From: Prinia subflava
Lineage: Eukaryota > Chordata > Aves > Passeriformes > Cisticolidae
DNA length: 64,000 nt
Assembly: GCF_021018805.1 (NCBI RefSeq)
Contig: NW_026960612.1
Location: 1,798,001 to 1,862,000 of the forward strand
Direction of reading: 5' to 3'
Below, one piece after another: positions 11,834 through 23,152 of this stretch. A program made the translations under genes and the position numbers. Positions within the stretch are counted from its first letter, which is position 1. Each line of letters opens with the position of its first letter. The notes under the pieces were generated by a model. That model worked only from the letters and a program-made list of their open reading frames with translations. It searched no databases and had not been told where the DNA came from.

Positions 11834-12798
11834 TTATTCGTGGTCCCGAGTGAGCTTCAGCTTCCGTTCATTATCGCCTGGTGTGACCTTCCAAATTCCC
11901 TCTGGGGCTTTCTTTACTTGGGAGTGATGGATCCAGGCCTTCTGTTCTTTGATCTTGATTGCAGTGAAGGTAGTGAGGAGCACCTGGAATGGTCCTTCCC
12001 ACTGCAGATCCAAGGTCTTTTCTGCAAAAGACTTGATCACATAATCTCCAGGTTGTACACCATGTACTGTCCCACCTAGTTCCCTATTTTGAGCTCCAGC
12101 CACATATCTCTCAGTTTCTCTAAGTTGTTTATTTAGGGCCACCATATATCTATGTAGGGTTTCTTCCCCTATTTGAATGGGTGTTGTCCCCTCTTGAACT
12201 GCATATGGCCTCCCATACAATATTTCAAAAGGGCTTAGTTTCTCTTTTGCCCTTGGTTTTGTCTGAATTCGCAATAATGCCAATGGGAGAGCCTGGGGCC
12301 AGGGCAAATTTGCTTCTTGCCACAAACTCACAATTTGTTGTTTCATCAAATGGTTCGTTTTCTCCACTTGCACACTAGATTGAGGGTGGTATGGGATATG
12401 CAATTCCCAGTCTATTCCCAGGTGGTGACTTATTTGCTGTACAATTTTTGAAATAAACTGTGGTCCCCTATCTGAGGATATGGTGGCTGGAACTCCAAAT
12501 CGTGGTATTATTTCTTGCAACAGTGCTTTGGTCACTTCTCGGGCCTTAGCTGTCCTGGCAGGAAAGGCTTCTGGCCATCCTGAAAAGGTATCAGCACCAA
12601 TAGGTAACGATACCCTCCCTTTCTGGGCAGTTCTGTAAAATCAATTTGCCATTGTTGCCCAGGTCCACAACCTTTCCCAATTTGTCCCACTTTAGGCTTT
12701 GGGGTGTTTTTAGGGTTAGTTCGGAGGCAAAGGCTACACTGATGACTTACTTGTATCACTGTGCCCTGCAATTTCCTGGCTATGATTCTTTCTTTCAA
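11834..12798 (-). pseudogene. Endogenous retrovirus integrase region of pol (broken)
   Basis: Two overlapping minus-strand frames cover integrase. The first (12798-12532) has the zinc-domain tail (CSLC) and the first catalytic Asp in WQIDFTELP. The second (12535-11834) has the second Asp in SSDRGPQF, the catalytic Glu in SSVQVEKTN, and a gammaretrovirus-type C-terminal domain (GPFQVLLTTFTAIKI, WIHHSQVK). The frame change near 12535 breaks the enzyme between the first and second catalytic residues. The C-terminal signature is the best support for a gammaretrovirus-like (class I) assignment. Confidence 0.85.
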
Positions 12799-12822
12799 AT
12801 GGTTATACAGGGCATCTATTCC

Positions 12823-13775
12823 TCAGTGTGTTTTCTCATGTTCCCTCTGTACTAATGACCACAACAAATAAGAGGGCACTACAAGTTTCCCTTCTTCTGT
12901 TACAGCCCATCCCTCCTGGTTATAACTTGCCTTTTCTACCTTAATAAGTTTCTTATCCTTTTTATTGTATATTGGCTTACCCTCAATAGAAATTTTTCCA
13001 TCTGGAATCAATGCTGCCTCAATTGTCTCATCAGGTATCTCACCTTTTGCTGCTTCTTTTGCCTCCCTATCTGCCAGCATATTCCCTTCCTCCAATTCAG
13101 AGCTCACTTTTTGGTGCGCTTTAATGTGCATGATGGCTACCTTTTCAGGTAATTGTACTGCATCCAATAGTCTCAGTATTTCTTGGGCATGTTTAATATT
13201 CTTCCCTTGTGAGTTCAACAGTCCTCTCTCCTTCCAAATAGCTCCATGTGCATGAACTACTCCAAATCCATATCTGGAATCTGTATAGAGATTAATTTCT
13301 TTTCCTTTCACCAGCTCTAAGGCTCGAATTAAGGCGATTATTTCAGCCCACTGCACAGAGGTATTTGTTGGTAATGGTCCAGACTCTATTACCTCTCTGC
13401 TTGTGGTAACTGCATACCCAGCATGCCTCTTTCCACTGATGACATAGCTGCTTTCATCAGTAACCAGGTCTCAGCATTCTCAAGCGGGGTATCCTTCAGA
13501 TCTGGGCGACTGGAGTAGGTGGCTTCGATGGTCTCCAGGCAATCATGGATCACTGGTTCTCCCATACTTTCGCTGAGGAAGGAAGCTGGGTTCACAGTGG
13601 TAGTTACCACAATCTCAGCATCATCTTGTTCTACCACTATAGCTTGGTACTTCAGGAATCTCTGTGGGGAGAGCCAATGCCCCCCTTTCGCTTCCAGGAC
13701 TGTAGACACTGTGTGGGACACTAGCAGAGTCATCTTCTGGCCCAGGGTGAACTTACGTGCCTCTTGGATGTTCAC
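12823..13775 (-). pseudogene. Endogenous retrovirus RNase H region of pol (broken)
   Basis: Frame 13775-13389 covers the connection domain. Frame 13356-12823 covers RNase H, with LYTDSRYGFGVVHAHG, HIKAHQK and ADREAKEAA, the last Asp-containing motif. The first acidic motif, expected between the two frames, is scrambled by a frameshift near 13400-13440. The second frame runs on into the tether region and ends at 12823. It lies between RT and integrase in normal pol order. Confidence 0.8.
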
Positions 13776-13815
13776 TGCTACTGCTGCAATGGCTCTGAGA
13801 CACCCCGGCCACCCC

Positions 13816-15364
13816 TCAGCTGCTGTATCCAGCTGTTTGGAGAGGTAGGCAACTGCCCTTCGGAATTTGTATTAGTATTCCTAAAGCGATTCCTTGCTTC
13901 TGGTTAGAAAACAAAAGGAATGGCTTACCCACGTCTGGAAGTCCCAAGGCTGGTGCTGACATGAGGGCCTTCTTTAGCTGGTTGAAGGCTCGAGTTGCTT
14001 CTTTTGTCCATTGAAGATCTCTGCTCCCTTCTGTGATCAAGGCATACAGAGGTTTAACAAGCAATTCATAATTATAAATCCACAGTCTGCACCACCCTGT
14101 CATGCCTAGAAAGGTTCTCAGTTCTTTCACTGTCTGAGGCTTTGGGGTCTGGCATATTGCCTCCTTGCGATCTTGTCCCAAGGTTCTTTGTCCAACTCTT
14201 ACTTCATAGCCCAGGTAAATAACTGTCTGCTTTACCATCTGAGCCTTCTTTTGGGATACTCGATACCCTTGCAGGCACAGAAAGTTTAGGAGGCTTACCG
14301 TCCAGGCCACGCATGTTTCCTGAGTCTGGGTGGCTATTAAGAGGTCATCCACATACTGGAGGAGCTGTCCTTCTCCTGGAGGAGGTTCCCAGGACTCCAA
14401 ATCCTTTGCAAGCTGCGCCTCAAATAGGGTAGGACAGTTCTTATACCCCTGCAGTAATATGCACCATGTGAGCTGAGTTTTAGGTCCAGATCTAGGGCTT
14501 TCCCATTCAAATGCAAAAATTTTCTGGCTGGCTTCATGGAGAGGTAGGCAAAAGACAGCATCTTTCAAATCTAAAACGGTAAACCAGGTTAATTCAGGTG
14601 TTAAACAGGTTAACAGGGTGTAAGGATTGGCAACTACTGGGTACAAGTCCTCAGTTGCTTTGTTAACAGCTCTTAAATCTTGTACCAACCCATCAGGCTT
14701 CTTCACTGGCAAAATAGGAGTGTTGAAATCAGACTGACACTCCCTCAGTAGTCCTATCTTCAAAAAGTTTTCAATAATTGGACTAATCCTCTCTCTATCT
14801 TCTTTCTTTACGGGGTATTGTTTAACCCTTACTGGCTGTCCTCCTTCTTTAAGTTTAATCTGCACTGGTAGTGCATTCTTTGCCCTTCCTGGTATATCAG
14901 AAGCCCACACTCCAGGAAATACCTGATCTATTATTTTCCTGAAATTTTCCTCTTCATTTGCAACTTCGATTTCTTTGGTTTTCATCATTAAACTTAACAG
15001 TTCCACATATTGTTGATCTTTTACCTCCAAAATAATGTCCCCATTCTTAAATATTATTTTTGCCTCCAGCTGCTCTATCAGGTCTCTGCCCAAAAGTGCA
15101 GACGGAGCTTTAGGCATGTATAAAAATCGGTGAATTCCCCACTGTTTACCCAATTTATACTTCAATGGTTTGCAAAAATAAGCTCTTTCAGATTGGCCAG
15201 TCACCCCTTTTACCATAACATAGTCATTGGTTACAGGTATTAGGGCCTTATTCAGCACTGAAAATGTTGCCCGTGTCTATCAAAAATTTCACCTTTGTTT
15301 CTTTGTTCCCCAGTTTGACTATAACCAGAGGGTCCTCTAGGGTAGGGCTCTCCCGTCCCCCTCA
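13816..15364 (-). pseudogene. Endogenous retrovirus protease and reverse transcriptase (broken)
   Basis: The protease active-site motif LIDTG lies near 15270-15285 in the frame that follows gag, but a one-base shift just after it moves the reading into the 480-residue frame 15258-13816. That frame contains the protease end (LLGRDLIEQL) and RT fingers and palm: KKPDGLVQDLRAVNKA, FTVLDLKDAVFCLPL, the catalytic YVDDLLIA and FLGMTGWCRLWI. The motif set fits gammaretrovirus-like RT. The frame ends in the connection domain. Gag and protease are separated by an in-frame TGA at 15362-15364. Confidence 0.85.
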
Positions 15365-15580
15365 GTCCTCTTTTACATGAGCAATCCCTTTCTCCCCTTT
15401 CTGACCACCTTTTCTATGTTCATCACCATTTTTTAGTTCTGGGCACTGGTTTTCCAAGTGACCAAATTTTTTGCAAAATGCACATTGATCTTTTCCCAGT
15501 CGGGGTGGTCCCTGTTTCAGTGGACCTTGCCCACGTTTTCCTTTTTCTCCCTCTTTTACTATTGCTACTAATTTCTTCAT
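15365..15580 (-). pseudogene. Endogenous retrovirus nucleocapsid end of gag
   Basis: The minus-strand frame encodes a lysine-rich segment with one CCHC zinc knuckle, CAFCKKFGHLENQC (C-x2-C-x4-H-x4-C), typical of the single-knuckle nucleocapsid of gammaretroviruses. It ends at the TGA codon at 15362-15364, followed at once by GGGGGA in the same frame as the start of protease. Upstream toward capsid there is an in-frame stop (around 15627) and a frame change, so gag is broken. Confidence 0.8.
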
Positions 15581-15743
15581 TCCTTGTTTATATCCTTCTT
15601 CCCGGTTACTAAAAACTCTCCAGGCCTAATCCAGTAAAGCTTCTAAATTCCAGCTGTTTGGACCCCAGATCTTCTGGAGTTTCCGCCTGATGTCTCCTGT
15701 AGACTGTCTTAAAAATAAATTTATTAATTGCTGCATCCCTTCA

Positions 15744-16384
15744 TCAGATCCAGGATCCAGGTGTGGTGTGTTGGCACATTGCGTCTCGCAGGTGATCTAG
15801 AAATTCAGAAGGTGTTTGAGAAGGGCCCTGTTTGATAGCATATAAGGCTGACCAGTTTATGGTTTTGGGGATTGCTCTTTCCAGCCCTTTTACTATCAAT
15901 TCCTGATATCTCTTTAACCGTCCCAACCCCTCATCTTCATTAGGATTCCATTTTGGGTCTTGGAGGGGAAATATATCCTTAACATCCTCCTGTGTTCTAC
16001 AATCATCCTCGGCCAGATCCTTAGCTACTTTCAAAACTAATTGCTTCTCAGTTTCTGTTAGGTCATCAAGCAGCAGTTGGAGGTCTGCCCAATCAGGTAA
16101 ATGCTGCTTAATCATAAACTTCATTTTCTTAGACACGCCTATTCGATCACTTCGATAGCCCTTAGCACTCTTTTCCCAAATTTCTAAATCAATCGAGGAA
16201 AAGGGAACCTTAATCAGTTTTGTTTCTCCATCAGAGGTCATTGCTTGCCTTAGAGGTGCTTGTATGACCTCTCTGGTTTGTTTTCAGGTCCTTAATGCTA
16301 TGGATCCTTGTGGGGGAAGTTTGGGAGCTGGTGGGGGAGGTTCAGGTTCATCCCACTCACTATCACTGCTAGGCAGTGGTGCAT
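15744..16384 (-). pseudogene. Endogenous retrovirus gag, p12/capsid part, 5'-truncated
   Basis: The 165-residue minus-strand frame 16241-15744 resembles a gammaretrovirus capsid: IKVPFSSIDLEIWEK at its start and the QGPSQTPSEFLDHLRDAM pattern of the major homology region at its end. Upstream of it, up to 16384, the minus strand encodes a proline-rich acidic stretch (SDSEWDEPEPPPPAP) like p12. At 16384 gag stops abruptly against the plus-strand LTR element. Matrix, leader and 5' LTR are missing from the sequence beyond that element. Confidence 0.75.
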
Positions 16385-16818
16385 TGTGGAATTGCATTTT
16401 ATTGAAATGGTATGCTCTGGCTCACCCCTCGAAGTGTATGGTTTATCCCAAGTCTGTAACCTCCCCTGCAGTATCATGTCTCTGTAACCTCACTGGCCTG
16501 AAGATCTGTCTGCGCTCACTTTGAATCTCTGTTAAGGGTGCAAACGGAGAGAGCGCACTTTCTTTGCCCTGGAAGCCTCCAGAGGCTTTGCTCCTCTCCC
16601 CTTCCCCCTCCCCTTCCCCCTCTCCCACTCTTTCCCCCTCTCCCTCAGTGACCATGCTGCCTTCCTGGGGTCGAACTCCAAATAAATCCTCATCTCATCA
16701 GCACCTCACTAGCCATCTAGAGTCTCCTTGCCTGCCTGCATGCAAATACTAAAGAACCTAAAGCCCGGGGGGCTCCCAGGAATCCTCCGGGGGACCCCCC
16801 CAAATCTAAACTACAACA
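16385..16818 (+). mobile_element. 5' LTR of a non-autonomous LTR element
   Basis: The LTR starts TGTGGAATTG and ends CTACAACA. It is closely similar to the copies at 18734-19173 and 62179-62642. It includes a long pyrimidine tract (CCCCTTCC-type) at about 16595-16650 and an AATAAA at 16680-16685. A primer-binding-site-like sequence follows at 16821-16839. No matching target duplication exists outside the LTR pair. Confidence 0.8.
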
Positions 16819-18733
16819 AATGATACACCAACGTGGGGCAAAAGCACCAACGACCGAGACAAAGATGGACCACCGCACCACCAGCACAGCGCAGAACCCC
16901 GCGAAACACTGCTTCAGTGCTGTCACTGGCTGAATGTTCGTCCTGGGCCATCGCGGCCCCAGGCGGCCCCTCCCCCACCGCGCAGAGAACCCGCAAGCCA
17001 CCACGCCGTTGTCCCACCACTGCCAGCCAGCGCGGAGGGGGCCTGAGCCCCAGCGGGGCCCCAGAGCGGCCTTGGCCTGGCAATACCCCTGCCCTGGCGG
17101 AAGCCCACCGTGGCGCAGCCCGGCCCCGGCACAGTGAAGCGCCGGTGCAGCGAAGCCCCGGCGTGAGCCGCGGCGCGGCCCTAACTCCGCTGCTGTGCAC
17201 GCGCGGGCCCTGGCACCCAAAGAAGCCACGCAGAGCACACCCGGCGCTCTGCCCGCAGCACCGTTGCTGCGGCGACGGTGCCGAGACAGCCCTCCCCCTG
17301 CCCGGCAGCAGCAGCGAAAAGGACCCTGCACACCGTGCAAACTGTCGAGCCCGAGCAGCCAACGCCCTAGACAGCAGCGAAAAGAACTCAGCGAGAGAGC
17401 CATCAGAGAAGGAAAAAGCAGTCTTCACCTGTGCCCAAGCCCCGCACCTCCCAAAACTTGGTTTTGTAAATTCTGTGATCACCCTTACTCCCTCCTCCCC
17501 TCTGCTGCTCCTTCTCCCTAACCCCCCTTCCCCTAAACAAACCCCTGAGAGTTAACCCCGTCCTGCTAAGCCTGGCATGGCACAGCTGCCGCCACGTGCG
17601 CTGTGGCCACATGGCCAACATGGCCTAGTGCGTCCCCTCCAGCTCCTAGTCCCACCTTCCGCTTTCCAAGTCCCACAAGGTAAATGCTAAGAAACCAAAC
17701 CCCAAAGCTAAGGTAAATTTGTAATACCAGTTTTACAGCCTTGTATAATTGTTAATTCTACTTTATGATCTCCTTTCCCTGTTATTCTGCCCCTGTCCCT
17801 TGCTGTTCTGGTCAAACAGCAGGGTGATCCAATCCCCTATTTCTCCAACCCTAAAACCTGTTGTTTCTCCATTTCCTTCCCATCCCCATGGAGTAGTTTT
17901 ACAATTATGCCTTTCTAGTTTTTGCGTGTGTTCATATTGCAAATTGTCCTGTTTTCAGTTTTAGAAAGCAGAGGCCTCTTCAGGTCACAAGGGTAAATCC
18001 ATGGGAAGCAGTTTTTGAATTGTTTTCTTGAATAGTGCGATTCAGTAGTAGACTACTGAATCAGAATCGCTCTTGGGTTTATGCTGTCCTCAGTAAGTTC
18101 TGAGGGTGACTGATAACCTAAAATGGTGTCTGAGAAAGTATTTTGGAAAAAAAAAAAAATTTGTTTGTTTTTCTTTTGGTGACCTAAAACTGGGGGTCTT
18201 CTGTTAGGTCTCTGACACTTCTGGTGCAAGTATGGACGAAAAAAATCCCCAATGGGTACATATGGACGAATATAAACAATTGCATGCAGAGTGTCGCTCC
18301 TTTGGTTGAACCAGTTGGAAAGTGAAAGGAATAATTTGGCTCAGGTCCATGGGTGAGAATCTGAGGCCTTATGTGGAGCCCGAGGAACTCCAAGTGTTTT
18401 CCTGTCCCTGGAATGGGAGCAGAAGTCAGCGCCATAGCCTAGAACTGGGGGCTATGGTGGTCTGAAAAGCCAGTTGGAAAAGGCTAGACACCATTAGGCC
18501 AGTCATGCTGAAAAGGTTAACAAATTTGTTTAAATCTTGCAACATGAACCCACATAACCCGTTTATTGCAATTACATCAAGTCAGATAGACTGTTCACAG
18601 TATAACATAATCCTTACTGCAATTGTATTTGTTTTTATGCTGCAAAACTGTGTAATTACTGTTTCATTTTTAAATTGTTAATTGTCATGTGTCATATTTC
18701 TCTTCTCACATTTTAACAAAAAAAGGGTGAATT
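16819..18733 (+). mobile_element. Internal region of the non-autonomous LTR element
   Basis: The region starts with a PBS-like sequence (16821-16839) whose last 12 bases, CCAACGTGGGGC, equal the end of the tRNA-Lys-type PBS. It ends with a polypurine tract (about 18717-18730, AAAAAAAGGGTGAA). Between them are a very GC- and CpG-rich block (about 16850-17640) and about 1 kb of ordinary sequence. No gag, pol or env motif is visible. Long open frames on both strands of the GC-rich block reflect composition; the 240-residue one begins at a GTG. It looks like a large-deletion or parasite element mobilised in trans. Confidence 0.65.
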
Positions 18734-19173
18734 TGTGGAATTGCATTTTATTGAAATGGTATGCTCTGGCTCACCCCTGGAAAGTGTATGGTTTATCCCA
18801 AGTCTGTAACCTCCCCTGCAGTATCGTTTATCTGTAACCTCATTGGCCTGAAGATCTGTCTGCGCTCACTTTGAATCTCTCTGTTAAGGGTGCAAACGGA
18901 GAGAGCGCGCTTTCTTTGCCCTGGAAGCCTCCAGAGGCTTTGCTCCTCTCCCCTTCCCCCTCCCCTTCCCCCTCTCCACCTCCTCTCCCCTCTCCCTCAG
19001 TGACCATGCTGCCTTCCTGGGGTCGAACTCCAAATAAATCCTCATCTCATCAGCACCTCACCAGCCGTCTGGAGTCTCCTTGCCTGCCTGCATGCGAACA
19101 CTCACTAACTTAAGGCCCAGGGGGCTCCCGGAGAACCCTCCCTGGGGACCCCCCTAAAATCTAAATTACAGCA
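18734..19173 (+). mobile_element. 3' LTR of the non-autonomous LTR element
   Basis: It starts TGTGGAATTG directly after the polypurine tract and ends TTACAGCA. It pairs with 16385-16818, with visible substitutions and small indels spread along its length, so the element is not very young. The AATAAA-containing segment and pyrimidine tract are retained. The right flank is cccgga, while the left flank of the 5' LTR is gtgcat, so the expected 6-bp duplication is absent. Confidence 0.8.
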
Positions 19174-22100
19174 CCCGGACAAATGTGCCAAGTCAGGACA
19201 CTGACTTGAGCAACTCTTTTCTGTCAGGCAGGCAGCTTGCTCCTCAGCCAGCTGGTTTTTTGAGACAGTACTGCCTAAACAAGCAGACTGAAAGTGGCAA
19301 GTCAGAGGCTTATACGGTACAGCTCCTGTCCTCCTGAAAGGCCCTCAGTGGTGTTACTGCTGTAACACTCTGGTAACATTTTATATTCTGTCTGTGCCAC
19401 CTGAAGGTTTTCACTGTCATAATCATCACTATTCAGACAGGTTGATACTTGCATCTCTGAAAATTTAGGGTAAGCAAAACATATTTCCTTACAGCTGTGA
19501 ACACTTTTTTATTTCTTACCATTGGAAAGATGGAATTGAGCAGTAAAAATACATATGTATTCAGTGTATAGTGTCAGATTTTTTTTTTTTATTAGTAAGA
19601 TACTACTAATTGGAGGCCACTAAATTGACTTTTCACTTTAAAAATCTGGGTTTTCCTCAATGAAAACCTGGGTTTGAGTCCAATGTACCAAAATGACAAT
19701 AAAGATTCATCAAAGAGAAACATTCCATTATAATGGCATTTCCATTGATCTGAGATCATGAACCAATACAAAAAGTGTGACCCCATCTGCACATGATTTA
19801 GAAATGATGGAGCAAGGAAAAATGTGTGTTCCTAGAAGGGCGTAAGGTGCCCTTATATGAATGGAGACAAGCTGTCTTCTTCAATTTTAGTTTTGGTCTA
19901 CATATGAAAGACAACTCTTCAAAAAATAACTAAAAACATTTGGGATAATCCTGCTATATACATTAGGAACAGAAGTGATATAAAAAGAATTTCCATCTGC
20001 CAAATATGGCACCATTTCTCATAAATTAATCTCTCAAACTAACTTCAGTGCACCATATGAAGACTCAAAGTTGTAAAAAATACCTCATGGCAAAACTACA
20101 AATATGCACAAATTATGTATTTCTAGCAATGAAAAAAAGTAGAGAAGGAAAAGTTTCTCTAGAAAGTCATCTGAACAGGGAGGAAAAATCAACACGTTTA
20201 ACAGTGGAGCATGGTGACAAGTGTGCAGTGATAATCACAGAGAACTGTTTCTCTCCAATGTTTTTTGAGCAATAATGTCCACTAAAATCACTGTAACAAC
20301 ATAAAAGGAACAAGATGAATACATCATTCCGTGAAACACAAAAATAAACGCTTTTCTAGACTTAAAGGCTTCAAAGACTCTGAAATAAAAACTGTTAATA
20401 CTGAAACAAGATGAATATGTGGCTTGAAAGTATTTTCTTCAATGCCGTCATCACAAATGTCGAATAGATTATTGAAATTCATTCTTTATGGCAACAGTAA
20501 CAGGAAAAGGAAACAAACCATTGCTTCCAAAATCCTGTAAAGAAGTTCAGCTAGTTATGTGTAATTTAAAGTGAATAACCTGAAAACCACACCATGATAC
20601 ATACATCTCTGGTCAGTTCCATTGCTATCCTCCTCTGGAGGATGATCTGATTCATCCCTACCTCAAGAGTGCTTTCTCCTCCAGCAGTCTCAAAATACAA
20701 TATGCAGCGTATAAATACTCTGTCTATCCTTGAGTGAGGTTGAGAAGCTTCTAGTCTCAGGTGGTGTCTGCCATCAAATGATCCCTGCAGCACCTCTGTA
20801 ACCTTTTCAAACAACCCACAGAGAAGTCTGGTTTCTTCTTCACAATTCTGTCCCTCTTGATTAAGGACTCGACAGGGCCTACTGTGAATATCTTCACCAC
20901 CGTGAGCAGTGCAAGGCAAAACAGATGCTCATCAACAGGCGAGACCCTCCTTGATCAAAGGGGCCAAGTATCCCGCAAGACTGGAAGCCATCCACCTGCA
21001 GCTGGAATGCTATTCCCCAAAAATTCAAGGCCTCTTTCTATGCTACTCTGGTTTATCTCTTTTTAGCAATGAGCCATGGTGTGACTCCCTTGAGATGACA
21101 AAAGGAAATGACTCAGAAGCTGGAATCAAAGGTCACCATGAACAGCCACTCATGATCACACAGCAAGCAGGTCTGGCACACAAACTCATGCTTTTAGTTC
21201 ATATGAGAAGATGCGGTGTCATGAATCAGTGACGCATTTAAGATGAAGATGGAAACCAAGTCAATAAACTCCAACAGCAGCCGGCAAAGTACATTTCATA
21301 GCATTTTGCTCTTATTTGGTCACAATTTCTTGTAAACTAGTTCATGGCACTCATTGTCCATGCATATCCACGAGCCAAAACATAAGAATTTACAGAAATA
21401 TTAATTTCTATTATTGATCATTGTTTCAAGATCTCTCTCATTAGAGAGACAATCGTTGCAGGTTTATCCTGCAGTTATTGTATCATCTAACTGCAGATGT
21501 AGGTGAAAAAAAGATGTATGTATGGGCTATTGCAAACAAGTAGAAGTTGCTACATGTAAACATATCTCAGACTGGTAAAATCAAATTTTCAGTTCTCAAC
21601 TATAAATAAAAAAAGTGGAGCACTATATACACAACTTCATGCTTGTAAGGTTAGATTCATCACTGCAGAGACAAAAAGAGATACAGATTAATCTAATTAG
21701 TAAGATATTTCAGACATCTATTACAAACATATAGATAAGGCAGAGTTGCAAATATGGATAGTTATTTCCTCAGCACCAACTACTCTTCAGAGATAATGCA
21801 CGTGGGATTTCACTTATGCTTCATGTTTTCTGATATATTATATGCCAGTTTCCATCCAACTATATTATTCTGAATGCTATGTTTTAAAATCAAGCACTGT
21901 CTAAGTTAAATCCTTACTAAAATAATGTTGCCAGTTAATATTGCCATAAAACACAAAACCCAGGGGATTTATTGAAGAATAGAAAAGTAAGGCAAAGAAA
22001 AGATCAGGATACACTGTCCTTTTTAGTATCCCAGAAAACCAATATAATAATAGATGGACAGAAATAATTGACAAAAATGCCCCATCCACAAGCTTTTATA

Positions 22101-22413
22101 ATGAATAGGAAGCACTGATCATCTGCAGAAACCAAAGGATTTGTGAGTTTCCACGTGAAAGAAGACAAGTCTTGGACTTTCCAGGAAACTAATGCCAGCT
22201 ATTTCTACAGTATTGCCTCAATGAATTATTCTACATAAATTACAACATATCACATGAACTACTGTGATGGAAAGGTCTGATCTTGCATTGCTGGATATGT
22301 CTATCTAGGGGGTTCTGAGGCATATCTTGATAATGCTCAGTACAATTGTGACAGGCATTTCTGTGTGCTAAGGACATACTGCTCCTGAAAAGAAAAAGCT
22401 CTGTCCATCCTAC
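19174..22413. other. Region downstream of the last recognised COL25A1 coding exon
   Basis: Mostly AT-rich DNA between the retroelement cluster and the collagen gene. It should include the 3' UTR of the collagen gene on the minus strand, but its end could not be placed. The one exon-like segment (20662-20881) is listed separately. Confidence 0.4.
20662..20881 (-). other. Exon-like segment, possible terminal exon of COL25A1
   Basis: On the minus strand a CAG acceptor at the upper end and a GAG|GTAGGG donor at the lower end bound 220 bp. If joined in phase 0 to the GCWQK exon at 22414, its first codon is TAG, which would close the collagen right after Lys. A different frame stays open for over 110 codons across the segment (for example EEETRLLCGLFEKVTEVLQG), and I could not match it to a family. 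The polypyrimidine tract is weak. It could equally be an unknown repeat or a non-coding exon. Confidence 0.25.
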
Positions 22414-22452
22414 CTTTTGCCAACAGCCAGGCATTGGTAATCCATTGGGACC
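22414..22452 (-). CDS. COL25A1: COL25A1-like exon encoding GCWQK C-terminus
   Basis: The exon encodes GPNGLPMPGCWQK (13 codons), the short non-collagenous tail expected at the C-terminus of this MACIT collagen, with a single Cys. The acceptor is preceded by an unusually long T/C tract (complement of about 22455-22525). The Lys codon AAG is followed by GTAGGA, usable as a donor. There is no stop at this point: reading on gives 44 more residues, many His and Cys, before a stop at 22240. Either a further exon supplies the stop, or the read-through tail is used. Confidence 0.85.
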
Positions 22453-23152
22453 CTGTTTCAAAGGGAGTAAAAGGAAAAAAAAAATGAAAAAAAAAAAAAA
22501 AGAAGAAAAGGAAAAAAAAAAAAAGCATGAGTAAGCTTGATAGGATAGATATTTCATCAACATCTGTTAGAACAGCTGAAGCAGTTTTGACTTTCTATCT
22601 AAAAAGTAGCTACCAGTTAACTTATTTCTTCTCTTATTCCCAAAGTGAAGGAAAAGCCAAAGGCAAGAAGGTTTACACTGTAAATACATACATGCACTTC
22701 TCTGCTATAAAGATTTGTTTTTCTCTAAATCATTAGAACTTCTTTATCAGTTTCTTATTGTTGCTAGAGCTCAGGCTACATGTTATTTTAAATATAATCT
22801 GTTTTATTCACAACCATCTGTATCTGAGTGTACAAGATCAGTGAGAAAAAAATATACTATTACTTTTATCTGGAGAGTATTATGTTTTACAGGCCCCTCA
22901 TACAAAGGTCACCCTGTGATAAGACAGCAAGACTCAAATGAGAGTAGGATCTTTTCACTTTCAATATCAGTTTTTGAGTGAAGAAGTGAAATCTCAAGGC
23001 CTGAACATGCCTTGAGTGCCACAGTGGAAGAAAACATCAGCAGTGGGAGCAGGGCAGTACAGCACCACTGATTATTTCAGTGCTTGGACAATATGGCCAT
23101 CTAATTTCTTGTCATGTTAGTGAGAGTCACTCCTTTTCTGTTGCTACCCTAC

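Noticed and set aside
16833..17555. 240-codon plus-strand frame right after the PBS, looking like a gag
   Set aside because: It begins at GTG, has no capsid or zinc-knuckle motif, and equally long frames run on the opposite strand of the same GC-rich block.
22335..22530. Phe-rich minus-strand frames of 63 and 107 codons
   Set aside because: They are translations of the long T-rich splice tract before the collagen tail exon.
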